Shown here piece by piece: positions 16,966 through 24,938 of a DNA stretch of 38,994 nt. Made by a program: the position numbers and the translations under genes. Source of the DNA: Bacteroidota bacterium (GTDB lineage Bacteria; Bacteroidota; Ignavibacteria; UBA10030; SZUA-254); NCBI GenBank assembly GCA_020056225.1, contig JAGVIE010000025.1:1-38994 (forward strand), read 5' to 3'. Numbering within the stretch: the stretch's first letter is position 1; every line of letters begins with the position of its first letter. The notes under the pieces are model-generated. The model saw nothing but the letters and a program-made list of their open reading frames with translations. It was not told where the DNA came from and did no database searches.

Positions 16966-17102
16966 ATTCTACCTCCTTTGCTGGTAGATTTTGATTGGTG
17001 ATAGTTAATTGTTTGAAACGATGTTAATACTACTAAATAATATTTTAATTCATTATTCCATTGATAAAGGTATGCTAGGACTTGTATTGCCTGCAAGGTA
17101 TG

Positions 17103-17119
17103 TTGATAATCATTATCAA
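17103..17119. promoter_or_regulatory. Fur-family operator (7-1-7 palindrome)
   Basis: TTGATAATCATTATCAA is a perfect palindrome with eight-base arms around one base. Its core, TGATAATCATTATCA (17104-17118), matches the classic 7-1-7 Fur consensus TGATAATNATTATCA at every defined position. It lies 138 bases upstream of the TonB receptor ATG and about 60-75 bases after the predicted transcription start. Fur, Zur or PerR homologues share similar sites, so the metal is not certain. Confidence 0.75.
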
Positions 17120-17184
17120 TTTGCATATTCAAACTCCCATCTTTTCATTTCAATGATCAAATTGTTGATTACTGATTTTGAGAA

Positions 17185-17213
17185 AATATAAGGAATGATT
17201 TACACGTTGTCAA
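17185..17213 (-). promoter_or_regulatory. Promoter of the TonB receptor operon
   Basis: On the minus strand TTGACA (17213-17208), a 17-base spacer and TATATT (17190-17185) match the sigma-70 consensus at 11 of 12 positions. The predicted start near 17178 gives a leader of about 213 bases. Confidence 0.75.
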
Positions 17214-17303
17214 GTTTTACAATAGATTTAACGAAGTTTTTTAATGATTTTTTAAACTATTCGCAAAAATGAACAAAATTAGCCTATTTCATTTATTCTG
17301 AAT

Positions 17304-18413
17304 TTATTGAATTTCGCGCTTTGTGCGTTCATCGTGCATTCTTCCTAATATTATCTCTATAGCTGATAGTATAATTTTAATATTCGAATCGTCAATATTT
17401 CCGATGTGGGCTATTCGAAATATCTTACCAAAATACTCCGCTTGACCTGGTGCAATAATAATATTATGCTCGCTCAATAATTGCGAATTAAAATTACCCC
17501 ATTCAATCCCGTCAGGCAGAAATACTGCTGTAACGCAGAATGAAGGATTTTTGGAAAATATTTTTAATCCAAGCCCGGTTAAGCCTTCGTGTAAAATTTT
17601 ACTAATACGTTCATGCCGCATCCATACATTACCCATACCTTCGGCAGTGAGCATCTGAAGTGATTTTTCTAATCCTCTAACAAGTGTTATAGCGGGTGTC
17701 CATGGTGTATCGTTATTTTCGTACGCGATAAGAGATTTATTCAAATCAAAATAATACTTAGGCAGTGTAGAAACCAGAGCGGATTGTTCTGCGCGATTAC
17801 TTAAAGCGATAAATGTAAGTCCGGGTGGGATCATCAATCCTTTTTGCGAAGCTGTAACACACGCGTCAATTCCCCATTCATCAAACCGAAACTCTAGCGC
17901 GCCAATTGCGCTGATACCGTCAACAATTACTAAAGCGTTAGAATATTTCTGAACAACCTCTGCGACTGATTTTACATCGGTTGTTGTACCGGTAGACGTT
18001 TCACAGTGTGTCAATAGTACGCCTTGAGTATCGGGATGTATGCTGAGCGCTTCTATTATTTGCGGAACGGCAACAGTTTCTCCCCATGGGATCTTAATTT
18101 CAACCACATTCAATCCGTATGATTTACCAATTGCGCTCCATCGTTCTCCGAACTTGCCTGCATTAACGCTGATTACTTTATCACCTGCAGAGAATAAATT
18201 CACTATGATAGCTTCCATCCCGCCCGTTCCGGAGGATGTTAATGTCATTACAGGTTGCTTTGTCTGAAAAAGCGTTTGCAGATACCCATTCACTCGTGCA
18301 AATATTTCGCGGAACTCTTTGCTTCGATGATATATGATCGGCTCAGACATCCTCTGCACAACCTGTTCCGGTACAGGTGTGGGTCCGGGGGTAAAAAGAT
18401 ATTTATTAGCCAT
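17304..18413 (-). CDS. Class-V aminotransferase (alanine/serine-glyoxylate type)
   Basis: This 369-aa protein is a fold-type I, class-V PLP aminotransferase of the alanine-glyoxylate/serine-pyruvate group. Diagnostic motifs are the start FTPGPTPVP (7-15), IYHRSKEF (27-34), SSGTGGMEAI (60-69) holding the PLP phosphate, VDGISAIG (164-171) with D165 for the pyridine nitrogen, and TASQKGLM (188-195) with K191 as the Schiff-base lysine. The C-terminus (IFRIAHIGNIDDSNI) is also typical. Cytoplasmic; likely roles are glyoxylate detoxification or serine/glycine interconversion. Some relatives act in purine catabolism (PucG), but no such neighbours are present. The ATG at 18413 has only a weak ribosome site. 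It lies 62 bases after the amidohydrolase gene on the same strand and may be co-transcribed with it. Confidence 0.9.
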   Translation of the reverse strand: MANKYLFTPGPTPVPEQVVQRMSEPIIYHRSKEFREIFARVNGYLQTLFQTKQPVMTLTSSGTGGMEAIIVNLFSAGDKVISVNAGKFGERWSAIGKSYGLNVVEIKIPWGETVAVPQIIEALSIHPDTQGVLLTHCETSTGTTTDVKSVAEVVQKYSNALVIVDGISAIGALEFRFDEWGIDACVTASQKGLMIPPGLTFIALSNRAEQSALVSTLPKYYFDLNKSLIAYENNDTPWTPAITLVRGLEKSLQMLTAEGMGNVWMRHERISKILHEGLTGLGLKIFSKNPSFCVTAVFLPDGIEWGNFNSQLLSEHNIIIAPGQAEYFGKIFRIAHIGNIDDSNIKIILSAIEIILGRMHDERTKREIQ

Positions 18414-18475
18414 GCTAGTTATTAGAATTAAATTAAATACATCTAATATAGAATCAGAGATGCGATTACATACTA

Positions 18476-20179
18476 TTAATTGTGACTATCTTGAATCTGA
18501 TTTTTTTGATAAACTATTTTGCCATTCACGATAGTCATTTCAATTTCAGTTTTTAAGATTTCAATCTCTTTAACTTCCATAATATCTTTCAAAAGGATGG
18601 TTATGTCTGCCAATTTTCCTGCCTCGATTGTTCCTTTTTCATTCTCCTGGAAAGCGCCATACGCCGCCCACTGTGTGAAGCATTTGACTGCTTCTTCGCG
18701 TGACATTCTTTGTTTCGGATACCACCCGGAGGAAGGATTGCCGGACTTATCTTGTCGCATGATTGCCGCATATATACCTAAGAGAGGATCCACAAACTCA
18801 ACCGGAAAATCTGAGCCGCCAATTATATGAACGCCAGTATTCAAAATCGATTTCCAGGCATAAGCCCCTTTTATCCTCACCGGACCAAGCCGTGCTTCAG
18901 CCCAATCCATATCGGATGTTGCATGTGTAGGCTGCATGCTTGGTAATATTCCTGTTGCCTTAAATCGTGGAATATCGCCCGGCTGTAAAACCTGAACGTG
19001 TTCTATTCGCCAGCGCGATGAAGCTATTTCTTTCGAAGTAGATTGTAATATTTTTTCATATACATTCAATATGATATGGTTTCCGCGGTCACCGATAGCG
19101 TGTGTACAAACCTGAAATCCGTTCTCAAGCGCTTGTTGGCAGGTCTGTTTTAGACTATCTTCGCTTGTTACTGTCAATCCGCGATTACCCGGATCATCAC
19201 TGTAGGAATCTATCAGTGCAGCGCCGCGTGAGCCTAATGCACCATCAACGTAAAGTTTGATCGCACGAACGGTCAGGAATCCATTCCCATACCCAATTTC
19301 TTTCCCATTCTTTAGATAATATTTCCACGTTTCACCCGGTCCATCGATTACTGCATATATTCGAATTGGACACTCACCTTTATCAATCAATTTTTTATAG
19401 ATGGATATTGTTTCGAGATCGACACCCATATCGTGAACTTCGGTGAGACCTAAGCGGGCACATTCTTCCATTGCGAGCTTTAAACGTTGCTCTATTTCAT
19501 CCTTAGTGAGCGGGGGTAGAACATTATCGATGAGGTTTATTCCATTATCCACAAGAATTCCCGATGGGTCACCTTTATTATCTCTGATAATTTTCCCGCC
19601 TTCAGGGTCTTTCGTCTCGCGTGTGATATTCGCGAGCTGTATTGCCTTTGAATTCAGCCAAACAGCGTGTCCATCAACTCTCCTAAGTAGAACAGGATTA
19701 TCTGGACCAATCTTATCCAATACGTCGCGCGTAGGGAATTCTTTAACTTCCCAATTATTTTGGTCCCAACCTCTTCCTATTATCCATTGACCTGGTTTGA
19801 ATTTCATGATTCTGTCCCTAACCATGCCAGCAATTTGATCTGAAGAAGTTGTTCCAACCAAATCGAGTGTCTGCAATCTTCCACCTTCACCAAGAATGTG
19901 TGCATGTCCATCAATGAACCCGGGAAGAACAGTTTTACCGTTAAGGTCTATTACATTATCCGATTTATACGCGCGTATCAAATCTTCCGAAGTTCCAACA
20001 GCAACAATTTTATTATCACTGATTGCTATCGCCTGAGCGACGGTATTATTAGAGTCGAAGGTGTATATCGTTCCATTGATTAACAACATACCGGCTTCAC
20101 GCGGTGCTGAGCGAATAAAATAATATACAAGCGCAACGATGACAATTGGTATGAATATCCACCATCTTGTTTGCGACAT
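18476..20179 (-). CDS. YtcJ-like metal-dependent amidohydrolase, membrane-anchored
   Basis: This 567-aa protein belongs to the YtcJ branch of the amidohydrolase superfamily, metal-dependent TIM-barrel hydrolases of amide or related bonds. Residues 6-23 are a hydrophobic helix (WWIFIPIVIVALVYYFIRS) without a cleavage site or lipobox, so the enzyme is probably anchored facing the periplasm. Visible family motifs are LPGFIDGHAHI with H92 and H94, GRGWDQNNW, LRRVDGHAVWLNS, AIKLYVDGALGSRGA, CTHAIGDRGNH, RIEHVQV and GGSDFPVE, followed by GTIEAGKLADITIL near the C-terminus. All expected metal and substrate motifs are present. ATG 20179 has AGGAG seven bases upstream and a promoter further up. Substrate unknown; YtcJ relatives are annotated as exoenzyme-like amidohydrolases without firm physiology. 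Confidence 0.88.
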   Translation of the reverse strand: MSQTRWWIFIPIVIVALVYYFIRSAPREAGMLLINGTIYTFDSNNTVAQAIAISDNKIVAVGTSEDLIRAYKSDNVIDLNGKTVLPGFIDGHAHILGEGGRLQTLDLVGTTSSDQIAGMVRDRIMKFKPGQWIIGRGWDQNNWEVKEFPTRDVLDKIGPDNPVLLRRVDGHAVWLNSKAIQLANITRETKDPEGGKIIRDNKGDPSGILVDNGINLIDNVLPPLTKDEIEQRLKLAMEECARLGLTEVHDMGVDLETISIYKKLIDKGECPIRIYAVIDGPGETWKYYLKNGKEIGYGNGFLTVRAIKLYVDGALGSRGAALIDSYSDDPGNRGLTVTSEDSLKQTCQQALENGFQVCTHAIGDRGNHIILNVYEKILQSTSKEIASSRWRIEHVQVLQPGDIPRFKATGILPSMQPTHATSDMDWAEARLGPVRIKGAYAWKSILNTGVHIIGGSDFPVEFVDPLLGIYAAIMRQDKSGNPSSGWYPKQRMSREEAVKCFTQWAAYGAFQENEKGTIEAGKLADITILLKDIMEVKEIEILKTEIEMTIVNGKIVYQKNQIQDSHN

Positions 20180-20229
20180 GGATTTCTCCTATTATTATTT
20201 TGGAATAACTGTTCATTTTGTGCAGGGGA

Positions 20230-20258
20230 AATATAAATATTCTCGATGACACTTCCAA
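20230..20258 (-). promoter_or_regulatory. Promoter of the amidohydrolase gene
   Basis: Minus-strand TTGGAA (20258-20253), a 17-base spacer and TATATT (20235-20230) lie in the 154-base divergent gap with mazG. The leader would be about 45 bases. Confidence 0.55.
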
Positions 20259-20333
20259 TGATAATTCTTCATACAAATTGCTTTTCAACTCATTTTTCGG
20301 TAAGTTTTTTCACACGTCAGAAAGGAATAACAA

Positions 20334-21092
20334 TTGTCGAATAGTGAATTTACAAAATTTGTCGAGATAACGAAACGCTTGCGGAAGGAATGTCCGTGGG
20401 ACAAAGAACAAACGCACGCATCTATCCGCCATAGCTTGATTGAAGAAACCTACGAAGTGGTTGAAGCAATTGACAACAATAACATGGACGAGTTGAGAAA
20501 AGAGTTAGGAGATATCTTGCTGCACGTAGTCTTCCATGCAAATATAGCCGAAGAACAAAAGGAGTTTACCTTAGCACAAGTCATCGATGGTATAACCAAT
20601 AAACTGATTTACCGCCATCCTCATGTTTTTAGCGATACAAAAGTTGAAAGCACACACCATATCATTCAAAACTGGGAAAAACTTAAGAAAGGTGAAGGCA
20701 GGGAATCGTTGATGGACGGGGTCCCGAAAGATATGCCCGCTCTTTTGCGCGCTCATCGCCTAACCGATAAAGCATCACGTGTAGGTTTCGATTGGGAGAA
20801 AAAAGAAGATGCATGGAAAAAAGTAGATGAGGAGATGCACGAGCTTCACCACGCGATTGAATCGGGTAAACAGGAAGATGTTGAAGCAGAGTTCGGCGAC
20901 CTCCTTTTTGCGATGGTTAATTACTCCCGATTCATAAATGTTAATCCTGAAAACGCTTTAAGACAGACAGTCACAAAATTTATTACGCGTTTTCAATACA
21001 TTGAAAAACGGCTTAAGGAAATGGGAAAAGATATTCACTCCTCCTCATTGGAAGAGATGGATAAGTTGTGGAATGAAGCAAAACGACAATAA
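20334..21092 (+). CDS. mazG: MazG nucleoside triphosphate pyrophosphohydrolase
   Basis: This 252-aa protein is a full-length two-domain MazG, which hydrolyses NTPs to NMP and pyrophosphate, cleans up aberrant nucleotides and in E. coli lowers ppGpp. The N-terminal domain has CPWDKEQTH (20-28) and the magnesium motif EExxE at 37-41 with ELGD at 57-60. The linker carries ESLMDGVPKDMPALLRAHRL. The C-terminal domain repeats the motif (DEEMHEL, then EAEFGDLLFA). The start is TTG at 20334, supported by AAAGGA seven bases upstream and by alignment of the first residues with the family. It stands alone on the plus strand, divergent from the amidohydrolase gene and ending seven bases from the convergent lipoprotein gene. 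Cytoplasmic. Confidence 0.95.
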   Translation: MSNSEFTKFVEITKRLRKECPWDKEQTHASIRHSLIEETYEVVEAIDNNNMDELRKELGDILLHVVFHANIAEEQKEFTLAQVIDGITNKLIYRHPHVFSDTKVESTHHIIQNWEKLKKGEGRESLMDGVPKDMPALLRAHRLTDKASRVGFDWEKKEDAWKKVDEEMHELHHAIESGKQEDVEAEFGDLLFAMVNYSRFINVNPENALRQTVTKFITRFQYIEKRLKEMGKDIHSSSLEEMDKLWNEAKRQ

Positions 21093-21099
21093 TTGATCA

Positions 21100-21852
21100 T
21101 TAGCCATCCCACTTTACGAAATACCCTAAATTATGACTTGCTTCCACCCACCAGCTCGGTATCGAATCTCTGACGTTCCAATCACCGATGAAATGAGGTA
21201 CTCCATTTGTGTATCTAAAATAGCAACTATGATATATCTGTCCATCGAAACCATCTGTAAACAAATAAGTCATGTCGCTACCAATTTTCCTTGGATATAT
21301 TGGATAAACATGACCATCGGTGTACATCATATATGTTGGCGATGCACCAATTACACCCGGTAATGTTTTGTATAATTCTGCAAGTCGTTTTGGATGGAAA
21401 TAACCTGAAAATCCAAGGTCAACTCCTCCGTAAAATAAATTAATATTACCTTTCGGACGAATATATTCAGGTAATCGATCCCACTCATGATATTCACCAT
21501 TACTAACTTTCAGAGCAGTTGAATCATCGAATTGAACATAAATAATTGACGGTATCCATGGAGCCATAAATCGGCGTGAACGTAATATTAGTATACTATC
21601 GCCAAAGCGATGCCGTATATAGTTCAAATTATATAATAACTCTGAGACAAGACTATCTGTCGGTTGCAATTTTCCAGATAACCATAATGCAAATTCTTTT
21701 GCCTCAGATGAGTCTGCCTTCGAATAATTCAATTGCATTCTTTTAGTCTGCCCGCTAGGTACGATCTCAACACCCTTATCATTACAAGATTGAAATACGA
21801 GAATCAATCCGATAACCATAGGAATTATAAAATAATATTTATGCCGCATCAT
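21100..21852 (-). CDS. Predicted lipoprotein of unknown function
   Basis: The 250-aa product begins MMRHKYYFIIPMVIGLILVF and has a lipobox ending in C23 (VFQSC, followed by Asn, Asp), so it should be lipidated and exported. The mature part is rich in Tyr, Trp and Gly (NLFYGGVDLGFSGYFHP, MMYTDGHVYPIYP), with no internal repeats and no domain I recognise. Two ATGs in tandem (21852 and 21849) follow GAGAGGAT; the first is used here. A TTGACA promoter lies directly upstream, within 65 bases, so it is probably transcribed alone. It converges with mazG with only seven bases between stops. Confidence 0.75.
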   Translation of the reverse strand: MMRHKYYFIIPMVIGLILVFQSCNDKGVEIVPSGQTKRMQLNYSKADSSEAKEFALWLSGKLQPTDSLVSELLYNLNYIRHRFGDSILILRSRRFMAPWIPSIIYVQFDDSTALKVSNGEYHEWDRLPEYIRPKGNINLFYGGVDLGFSGYFHPKRLAELYKTLPGVIGASPTYMMYTDGHVYPIYPRKIGSDMTYLFTDGFDGQIYHSCYFRYTNGVPHFIGDWNVRDSIPSWWVEASHNLGYFVKWDG

Positions 21853-21888
21853 AACATATCCTCTCAGATTTTATCGTTTAGATGATAG

Positions 21889-21917
21889 AATTTAGGTGAA
21901 TAATAAATAAATGTCAA
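21889..21917 (-). promoter_or_regulatory. Promoter of the 250-aa lipoprotein gene
   Basis: Minus-strand TTGACA (21917-21912), a 17-base spacer and TAAATT (21894-21889). It starts 13 bases after the phoH stop codon. Confidence 0.6.
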
Positions 21918-21929
21918 CTAAATTCTCAT

Positions 21930-22931
21930 TTAGGAATTCCCAGTTGTTTCATTTTTTCCATTCGTATGGTACTTATCATACGCATCAATAATATCTTTCA
22001 CGAGTTTGTGGCGGACAACGTCGTTCCTATCGAAGTAGCAGAACTGCACACCATCGATGTTCTGAAGAATCTCTCGGATTTGTACCAAGCCGGAGATAGT
22101 CTTTACTGGTAAATCTATTTGGGTAATGTCACCGGTTATGATTGCTTTAGAATTAGCGCCAAGCCGTGTAAGAAACATTTTCATCTGCATGCTCGAAGCG
22201 TTCTGTGCCTCATCGAGAATCACGTAGGCGTTATTCAGTGTACGTCCGCGCATGTAGGCAAGCGGAACAACTTCTATAACCCGCCGTTCAACGTAGGTTT
22301 TAAGTTTATCAGGCGGAATCATATCATCAAGCGCATCATACAATGGTCTGAGATACGGATCGACTTTTTCTTTCAGATCGCCGGGCAAAAAACCTAAACT
22401 TTCTCCCGCTTCAACCGCGGGTCTGGCGAGAATGATCTTCACAACCTCACGGTTTTTCAATGCCGCTACCGCCATGGCAACTGCAAGATATGTTTTGCCT
22501 GTCCCAGCCGGACCAATTGAGAATACGATATCGTTCTTCTTGATCTGCCTAACATACTCACGCTGTCCCGGTGTTTTCGCACGAATGATTCCGTTACGTG
22601 TGAATAGAACTACCGATTCTAATTCACCGTCATCCATCTGAGAAGCGACACTCTTTGGAATGGCAGAATCACCATTAACTTTCACAAGATCAATCACTGT
22701 CTCGACATCGTTGATCGAGAGACTGCCGTTTTTGTTGATGATGTAAATTAATTCTTTGAAAATCTTCTCAAGTTCTTCAACCTGATGCTGGTCGCCGCGG
22801 AAGGAAATATTATCACCACGAACAGTGATGTTAGCATCGAAGCGATCTTCAATCACATGAAGGTTGGCATCGTTCAGACCGAGCAGTCTGAGCATGTCCA
22901 CGCCTTCAACTTTCATTTTTCTCTCAGCCAA
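21930..22931 (-). CDS. phoH: PhoH-family ATPase
   Basis: This 333-aa protein is a PhoH/YbeZ-type P-loop ATPase, a cytoplasmic family linked to RNA metabolism and, in E. coli, to YbeY in ribosome maturation. An N-terminal KH-like segment (DANLHVIEDRFDANITVRGD, 21-40) precedes the ATPase core. Walker A is GPAGTGKT (140-147), ARPAVEAGESLGFLPGD follows, and Walker B is VILDEAQN (237-244); TGDITQIDLP is also typical. A ybeY gene is not seen nearby. The start is uncertain. TTG 22931 has AAAGGAG 12 bases upstream; ATG 22916 would give 328 aa with only a weak GAGAG. A terminator separates it from the LysM gene upstream, so a local promoter is expected, but none is convincing. Confidence 0.93.
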   Translation of the reverse strand: MAERKMKVEGVDMLRLLGLNDANLHVIEDRFDANITVRGDNISFRGDQHQVEELEKIFKELIYIINKNGSLSINDVETVIDLVKVNGDSAIPKSVASQMDDGELESVVLFTRNGIIRAKTPGQREYVRQIKKNDIVFSIGPAGTGKTYLAVAMAVAALKNREVVKIILARPAVEAGESLGFLPGDLKEKVDPYLRPLYDALDDMIPPDKLKTYVERRVIEVVPLAYMRGRTLNNAYVILDEAQNASSMQMKMFLTRLGANSKAIITGDITQIDLPVKTISGLVQIREILQNIDGVQFCYFDRNDVVRHKLVKDIIDAYDKYHTNGKNETTGNS

Positions 22932-22978
22932 TGAAGTTGTTTACTCCTTTTGAATACTAATTGGTAAATAAAAAACAA

Positions 22979-23013
22979 GAAGCCCTCCTATCACTCGTGT
23001 GATGAAGGGCTTC
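22979..23013 (-). terminator. Rho-independent terminator after the LysM gene
   Basis: GAAGCCCT (22979-22986) pairs with AGGGCTTC (23006-23013), with an inner stem ATCAC/GTGAT. On the minus strand TTGTTTTTTATTT follows. It lies 58 bases past the stop at 23071. Confidence 0.85.
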
Positions 23014-23070
23014 CTGAAATATAAGAAGGTATTTAACAACAGTTTAAGCTTTTAGCTAAATCTCACAAAA

Positions 23071-23832
23071 TTACTGTTTGGGAGCTTCAGCAGGTGCCGC
23101 CGCTTTATTACGGTAGTACCTGTTCGCGGCAGATTTTTCTTCCTTGGATAATTCGTTTCCTTCAGGAATTTTCAAGACCCATTTCGGTTTGATGACATCA
23201 GGATCTTTGATTATGTCGCGGTTACCCTGCCAGATTTTGGGCCACATCCAAGCGTTTGCATAGATATCCTTTTTCTTGGCAATGTTCCATAAGCAATCGC
23301 GATCTTGTCCCCATGTACCGACAGTGTAAGTTTTCTCTTTTTGGATACTGTTCATTAAGGCAGTTATCTTATCCTGAAGAGCTTTTACCCTATCGCCATA
23401 GCGAGGGATCAAGCAAATTTTACTCTGAGCCATTTCCTTAATACGGCTGTCTAACTGCGCAAGCTCGTCTTTATAATTTACAAGTTCTGCATCCGACATT
23501 CGCTGGAGTTCGGCAACCCGATTTTCCATCTGAGCCAACTCTTTATCGAATGCTTCAACATCTGCGCGCGTTACGCCGAGCATTGCATATAGCGCATCTT
23601 CACAAGTAAGAAGATCGGTATCCAATTTTGAAGACTGAACTTTCAATCCTTCAATATCGGCGTTCAATTTTGTAACTTGCGCTTGTAAATCTGCTTGCTT
23701 TGCTTTATAGCTGGTCATCTGTTCCTGCCACTGATCTTTTGTCATTTCCTCCTGAGCAAATAACGGAGTAATGTTAAAGAGCATAACAACAACGATGAAC
23801 AGTATTAACGAGAAAATATGGTTGGTTTTCAT
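23071..23832 (-). CDS. Secreted coiled-coil protein with C-terminal LysM domain
   Basis: This 253-aa protein has a signal peptide (residues 1-26, ending PLFA). A long Gln/Lys/Glu-rich coiled coil spans ~30-165 (QADLQAQVTKLNADIEGLKV and on). A LysM-like peptidoglycan-binding domain follows at ~168-223: YTVGTWGQDRDCLWNIAKKK, then VIKPKWVLKIP. The tail is Ala/Pro-rich. It probably sits in the periplasm attached to the wall, spacing envelope layers; that role is an inference. It begins one base after the stop of the small lipoprotein gene, so the two are translationally coupled and may work together, both being coiled-coil envelope proteins. Two cysteines flank the coil (C77, C140) and could form a disulfide. 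Confidence 0.85.
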   Translation of the reverse strand: MKTNHIFSLILFIVVVMLFNITPLFAQEEMTKDQWQEQMTSYKAKQADLQAQVTKLNADIEGLKVQSSKLDTDLLTCEDALYAMLGVTRADVEAFDKELAQMENRVAELQRMSDAELVNYKDELAQLDSRIKEMAQSKICLIPRYGDRVKALQDKITALMNSIQKEKTYTVGTWGQDRDCLWNIAKKKDIYANAWMWPKIWQGNRDIIKDPDVIKPKWVLKIPEGNELSKEEKSAANRYYRNKAAAPAEAPKQ

Positions 23833-23833
23833 A

Positions 23834-24094
23834 TTACTTACCCAGTCCTTTCTTTACAGCTTCCTGATCGGATTGGCATTGTTGAAGTTTACCATTTTTC
23901 TCAGCCACCTGTTTTTCAAGCGCCGCTTTCTCGCGTTGTTTTTCGGCGACTTGTTTTTCCAGTGAACTTACTTCTGCTTTTAAATCGTTTAATTGCTTCA
24001 TCTCTTCATCGGATGGCGTGTTCGAGCAACTCGATAACACAAGTCCGCCTGCTAAAAATAAAGCAAGAACTACATTTTTTGAGATTTTACCCAT
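23834..24094 (-). CDS. Small coiled-coil lipoprotein (Lpp-like)
   Basis: The 86-aa product has a lipoprotein signal (MGKISKNVVLALFLAGGLVL) with lipobox LSSC and the modified C23. A continuous heptad-rich helix follows (NDLKAEVSSLEKQVAEKQRE, then EKAALEKQVAEKNGKLQQ). It ends VKKGLGK, with a Lys as last residue as in Braun's lipoprotein, although homology to Lpp is not implied. ATG 24094 has AGGAG upstream, and a TTGACA promoter lies 48 bases before that. It is coupled to the LysM coiled-coil gene, so a joint role tethering the outer membrane to peptidoglycan is a reasonable guess. Confidence 0.8.
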   Translation of the reverse strand: MGKISKNVVLALFLAGGLVLSSCSNTPSDEEMKQLNDLKAEVSSLEKQVAEKQREKAALEKQVAEKNGKLQQCQSDQEAVKKGLGK

Positions 24095-24141
24095 TGCTAC
24101 TCTCCTATTATGTTCCTGATGTATTCAATTACAACGCTTAA

Positions 24142-24170
24142 AAAATAAGAAATAAATGGTATAATGTCAA
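24142..24170 (-). promoter_or_regulatory. Promoter of the lipoprotein/LysM pair
   Basis: Minus-strand TTGACA (24170-24165), 17 bases, then TATTTT (24147-24142), 48 bases upstream of the ATG at 24094. Confidence 0.7.
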
Positions 24171-24204
24171 GACAAATGATAATTAAATTGTTTTATATCA
24201 AAGA

Positions 24205-24921
24205 CTAAATAAGCCCTTTTTCAGCAAAACTCGTGAATTTATCTATAGCGACTATAATGTGGTCATGCACCGGAATACCGAGAATCTTACCTGCTTCAAC
24301 GATTTGCCTAGTAATCTGTATATCATCAGAACTTGGTTCCGGGTTACCGCTCGGATGATTGTGCATGAGAATGACGCTCGCCGCCGGCTCGTTGATTGCA
24401 GGATAGAATACCTCTCGAGGATGAACAAGTGCAGAATTCAAAATGCCGTCGGAGATTTTCACTATGCGAAGAAGATGATTCGCACTATCAAGAAGAATCA
24501 CTTTGAAGACTTCTTGCTTTAGATCCTGATACTCAGATCGAAAATGTTTGTAGCAATCCTCTGGTGAATTAATTTGTTCTTTTTCGGATACCTGTTCGGA
24601 TGCCCTTTTTCCTAATTCAAAAGCGGCTACGAGTGTGATGGCTTTCGTGTTACCCAGCCCTTTGTATTGTCGTAATTCTTCAACCGAACGTGTGGATATT
24701 CTGTGAAGTGTTTCATAATCTTTTAGAAGAGTTTTCCCCAGATCTACCGCAGTTATCTTTCCGGATCCGCTTCTAATTATGATTGCTAAAAGTTCAACAG
24801 CGGTAAGAGATTTAGCTCCGTGTGACAATAATTTTTCCCTGGGACGCTCTTGCTGGGGCCACTCTTTAATTTTTAAATGATAAGCTGACGGCTCACTAAC
24901 TTTTTTTATTGACTTGGACAT
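24205..24921 (-). CDS. radC: RadC-family JAB/JAMM protein
   Basis: This 238-aa protein is a RadC (UPF0758) protein. The N-terminal helix-hairpin-helix part (~20-100) contains RPREKLLSHGAKSLTAVELL and YKGLGNTKA. The C-terminal JAB domain carries the metal motif HNHPSGNPEPSSDD (187-200) with H187, H189 and D200, preceded by NSALVHPREVFYPAI. Despite its name, a direct repair role is unproven; a metal-dependent hydrolase function is inferred from the fold. ATG 24921 has GGAGG just upstream. It begins 17 bases after the periplasmic-binding gene, so it shares that transcript. Length and motifs are complete. Confidence 0.94.
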   Translation of the reverse strand: MSKSIKKVSEPSAYHLKIKEWPQQERPREKLLSHGAKSLTAVELLAIIIRSGSGKITAVDLGKTLLKDYETLHRISTRSVEELRQYKGLGNTKAITLVAAFELGKRASEQVSEKEQINSPEDCYKHFRSEYQDLKQEVFKVILLDSANHLLRIVKISDGILNSALVHPREVFYPAINEPAASVILMHNHPSGNPEPSSDDIQITRQIVEAGKILGIPVHDHIIVAIDKFTSFAEKGLI

Positions 24922-24938
24922 ATTTCCTCCCTTCTTAA

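Larger units (their letters stand above)
16966..17303. other. 338-bp intergenic region: promoter, Fur-type box, long leader
   Basis: No gene is seen. On the minus strand, in order, it holds the promoter at 17213-17185, a predicted start near 17178, the palindrome at 17119-17103, a further ~135 bases of AT-rich leader and the ribosome site AAAGGAGGT. No cobalamin-riboswitch B12 box (GCCACTG) was found. The part next to the aminotransferase stop (17214-17303) shows no convincing terminator. Confidence 0.6.

Noticed and set aside
16966-17178. Cobalamin riboswitch in the TonB receptor leader
   Set aside because: No GCCACTG box or conserved B12-riboswitch core was found; the Fur-type palindrome is the better explanation of regulation.
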